DNA of 64,000 nucleotides from Amycolatopsis sp. DSM 110486. GTDB lineage: Bacteria; Actinomycetota; Actinomycetes; Mycobacteriales; Pseudonocardiaceae. This document shows positions 61,807 to 64,000 of the stretch, one piece after another; position 1 is the stretch's first letter, and each line of letters begins with the position of its first letter. Location: contig NZ_CP080519.1 in NCBI RefSeq assembly GCF_019468465.1, forward strand, positions 8,239,001-8,303,000, given 5' to 3'. The notes below the pieces were generated by a model. It did no database searches. It worked only from the letters and a program-made list of their open reading frames with translations, and was not told the origin of the DNA. The translations under genes were made by a program, and so were the position numbers.

Positions 61807-62692
61807 AGGGATGTCTCGTAACTGGTCTTGTGGTTGATGGTGCTGGTGTTGCGGATCAGTCTGCGAGGAGGATGTTGTGCAGGTGCGCGATGCCGGACAC
61901 TGTGTCGTTCAAGGTGCTGGCTGCGCGGCGGTAGTCGCGCAGGATCTTCCAGCACTTCATCCGCGCCAGGGCGTGTTCGACACGGGCACGGATTTTGCGA
62001 TGGCCGGCGTTGAGGTCTTCCTTCCAGTTCGGCAGATCACTGCCGTCACGAGGCTTGCGGTAGGGCATGATCACCTCGGGATTTCCTTGGTAGCCCCCGT
62101 CGGCCATCACCGGCCGACCTGCCAACTCCTGCTCGATGCCGGAGTCGCGGTAGACAGTGCAGTCGTTGCGGTTGCCCGGATGCGCGTCGCCGGTCGCGAT
62201 CACCAACCGGGTGTCGGCATCGATCGCGACCTGCACATTCGCCGAATACCGGTAGTTCTTCGACGGCGCTGCCAACCGGTGATCCCGCGTCGGCACCAAG
62301 GTGCCGTCCACGATCGCGATCGCGTCGATCCGCCGCTTGCGGACCGGGGCCAGCGCCAGCAGCGGGCCGATCGTGTCGATCACTCGATGCGCCGCGGAAT
62401 GCGACACTCCGAACAGCGGCCCGATCTGGCGCATCGTCAGGTTCGTCCGCCAGTACGTCGCCACCAGCAGCACACGATCAGCCAGGTCAAGACGCCACTG
62501 ACGACCAGGACGGCCATCGGCGATCTCGTCACCGCCACGTTTCGCCACGACCCGCACCAACGTGCGGAACTGACCCGGTTCCAACCCCGTGAACGGGGCA
62601 ATCCACTCCGACCGCGACGCCGAGATCACCTGCACCACACCATGATCAACGATCACCGGCAACCGACCCACACCGGGTTACGAGACATCCCT
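61807..62692 (-). mobile_element. IS5-family insertion sequence, complete, inserted at the end of the older one
   Basis: Inverted repeats AGGGATGTCTCGTAAC (61807-61822) and its complement (62677-62692) are perfect, and the element is flanked by TA on both sides. The left TA (61805-61806) is also the target duplication of the preceding IS remnant, so this element jumped into that site. It contains one intact transposase gene. Confidence 0.88.
61856..62671 (-). CDS. IS5-family transposase (DDE superfamily, DDE_Tnp_4 type)
   Basis: A 271-residue single-frame transposase from GTG 62671. N-terminal HTH-like helices (LADRVLLVATYWRTNLTMRQ; IGPLFGVSHSAAHRVIDTIG); catalytic residues in DAIAIVDGTLVPTRDH (Asp), AGRPVMADGGYQGNPEVIMP (Asp) and HRKIRARVEHALARMKCW (Glu). 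Length and motifs are those of an intact enzyme. Confidence 0.92.
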   Translation of the reverse strand: MGRLPVIVDHGVVQVISASRSEWIAPFTGLEPGQFRTLVRVVAKRGGDEIADGRPGRQWRLDLADRVLLVATYWRTNLTMRQIGPLFGVSHSAAHRVIDTIGPLLALAPVRKRRIDAIAIVDGTLVPTRDHRLAAPSKNYRYSANVQVAIDADTRLVIATGDAHPGNRNDCTVYRDSGIEQELAGRPVMADGGYQGNPEVIMPYRKPRDGSDLPNWKEDLNAGHRKIRARVEHALARMKCWKILRDYRRAASTLNDTVSGIAHLHNILLAD

Positions 62693-62807
62693 TAGTTGTG
62701 CTGTGCGTCGACGGGATTCCGCACGAATGCCCGGGACTGCCGAGTCCGTGGGTGGGCCGCGTTCGTAGCTAACACGCACTTACGTGTTCACTCAAATGAT
62801 CCTGAGT

Positions 62808-62837
62808 GTTGTGGTCAACGTGCAAGATTCGGACACT
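62808..62837 (+). other. Attachment-site-like scar C next to the right recombinase
   Basis: GTTGTGGTCAACGTGCAAGA (62808-62827) repeats the sequence at 45205 with one mismatch and is followed by TCGGACAC (62829-62836), the last bases of tRNA-Leu. It lies 35 bp beyond the stop of the recombinase at 62872, the same geometry as integrase and tRNA at 16947. Confidence 0.5.
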
Positions 62838-62871
62838 CAATTACCCCATAGAGCCGCGCGTCGCGGACGGG

Positions 62872-64000
62872 TCAGAGTAGCAGCAGTTGTCCTCCGACGG
62901 TCTCGCCTGCTGTTGAACGTACGCACAGGGAACTACAGGCCTTGACTTCTCGCGTGTGGCCGCCACACGTGATCGTCAGATCGTGCGTTCTCAGGTAGTC
63001 CGCGGTCGCGGAGCCATCGTCATCGGCCGTCTCGGGGAATCGGTTGCGAAGGTCGTTGAGTAGGTGGTCTTCGCGGACGTAGACGTTTTTGGCGAGTTCT
63101 GGTGGGCGGTTGCGGGCGCTGGTGTGGCCGTGGCGGCAGCGGTAGCCGGGGCGGCCATTGACCCAGTGCGAGTCCAGCCGGCGGCCGCACAGCTGGCATT
63201 GCACGAGTCCCGCAAGCACGTACGTCCTGGTGCCGCCGTACTTGGTGGGTCGGCCTGCGCGCATGCCCTGGATCGCCAGGAACGTCGCCTCGTCCACGAG
63301 AGCCGGATGTGTGTTCTTCTCCGATTCTGTCCAGCCTCGCGCCGCCGCCGGCCGGACTTGCGGACGGCGGCGGACAGGAGCCGTAGTGCTGGTGCCGTGC
63401 CGGTTCCACACCTGGCGCCCGGTATATCGAGGGTTCCCGAGTATTCCCACCACTGTCCGGACGATCCACTCGTGCTTCGTCCGGTGTCGGTTGCGTTCCC
63501 GGTCGGCGCTTGATGGGCACGGGACGCCGAGGTCGTTCAACTCCCGCGCGATCCCGGCCACGCTGCGCCCGGTGGCTCGTTGTTCGAAGATCCATCGCAC
63601 CCATCGTGCGGTGGCCGAATCTGGTTCCAGACGGTGCATGCGGCGACCCCAGCTCGCGTGGGCTCGGTTCGGGTGTGGGCCGGCATTGGCGAGACGGTAG
63701 CCGTAGGGTGGTCGGCCGCCGAGGAACCTGCCTTGAACGCGGGACTGGACGTGCATCGCGGCCAGAACCCGGTGCCGAGCTCGTAATACCTCGCGACGCG
63801 ACTGGGACTCGAGGAGCAGCATCAGTGCCTGGTGGACGGGGTCGTCGAGGTTCACCGGACCGCCCGCTTTCGGGAGCCACAGCTGGATTCCTCGCGCCCG
63901 CAGTGCGGTCAGCACGGCGTTGAACTGATCTCCGTAGAACGCTCGTTCGTACTCTCCGATGACGACGGCATCGAACGATCGGTTCGGTTGCTCCGTTGCT
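62872..64000 (-). CDS. Large serine recombinase (5' end beyond window)
   Basis: The frame is open to the right edge; about 375 codons are visible. It enters within the catalytic domain (SFDAVVIGEYERAFYGDQF), then shows RREVLRARHRVLAAMHVQSR, GRFLGGRPPYGYRLANAGPH, LNDLGVPCPSSADRERN, VRTVVGILGNPRYTGRQVW (recombinase domain) and a zinc ribbon CQLCGRRLDS...GYRCRHG. The C-terminus is short and ends shortly after NPPELAKNVYVREDHLLNDL, without the long coiled coil of the integrase at 16947. The catalytic serine lies outside the window. It is the closest relative here of the broken gene at 4404-5280. It may be functional, but the C-terminal shortness leaves doubt. Confidence 0.85.
   Translation of the reverse strand, partial: ATEQPNRSFDAVVIGEYERAFYGDQFNAVLTALRARGIQLWLPKAGGPVNLDDPVHQALMLLLESQSRREVLRARHRVLAAMHVQSRVQGRFLGGRPPYGYRLANAGPHPNRAHASWGRRMHRLEPDSATARWVRWIFEQRATGRSVAGIARELNDLGVPCPSSADRERNRHRTKHEWIVRTVVGILGNPRYTGRQVWNRHGTSTTAPVRRRPQVRPAAARGWTESEKNTHPALVDEATFLAIQGMRAGRPTKYGGTRTYVLAGLVQCQLCGRRLDSHWVNGRPGYRCRHGHTSARNRPPELAKNVYVREDHLLNDLRNRFPETADDDGSATADYLRTHDLTITCGGHTREVKACSSLCVRSTAGETVGGQLLLL

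Overview
The window is high-GC actinobacterial DNA. GTG/TTG starts, four-base ATGA/GTGA gene overlaps, WhiB proteins, ESX/EspG-type genes, TraB-type conjugation ATPases and giant LamG/RHS proteins together point to a filamentous actinomycete, most likely Pseudonocardiaceae (inference; no rRNA or housekeeping marker is present). It is an accessory, plastic region: at least six insertion-sequence copies or remnants, several decayed genes, three large serine recombinases (one intact, one broken, one cut by the window edge) and repeated scars that resemble the 3' end of a tRNA-Leu gene.

Layout. 1-4.3 kb: chromosomal-type genes (ECF sigma factor with SnoaL tail plus DHFR-like protein, acetate transporter, MetX-like hydrolase) with fragments of a LysR regulator and an enoyl-CoA hydratase. 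4.4-8.9 kb: broken serine recombinase, broken YjbR gene, an intact IS256-type element, an orphan membrane protein and an MFS fragment. 8.9-10.6 kb: a DGPF/YCII protein with its cognate ECF42-type sigma factor. 10.8-11.7 kb: an IS5-family element with two overlapping frames. 11.9-16.3 kb: a deleted, integrase-less actinomycete integrative and conjugative element (AICE) remnant. 16.88 kb: tRNA-Leu(GAG). 16.9-27.8 kb: a second, better preserved AICE in the opposite orientation, with serine integrase, excisionase, WhiB, TraB operon and a regulatory block. The two elements are mirror images around the tRNA; their small genes are close homologues but their TraB proteins have been exchanged.

28-45 kb looks like cargo: a four-gene ESX-associated cluster (EspG, PPE-like protein, DUF3558 lipoprotein, small helical protein), a complete type I restriction-modification operon with an extra gene between hsdM and hsdS and a four-copy 12-bp repeat in the hsdS linker, and an apparent conflict operon (decayed caspase-like protease, 1098-residue STAND/TPR protein with an unusual P-loop, AAA/phosphoribosyltransferase-like fusion). 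The last is the best candidate for a little-described system.

45-64 kb: tRNA-end-like scars and a decayed IS256 copy, then a membrane protein, a 2254-residue LamG-repeat exported protein, a 2102-residue RHS toxin with Hint domain and variable C-terminal toxin, and an AT-richer candidate immunity gene. The right end has two IS5-type elements inserted end to end, another tRNA-end-like scar, and a serine recombinase running off the window.

All calls come from reading the sequence; no database search was run. Family names rest on recognised motifs and remembered family architecture.
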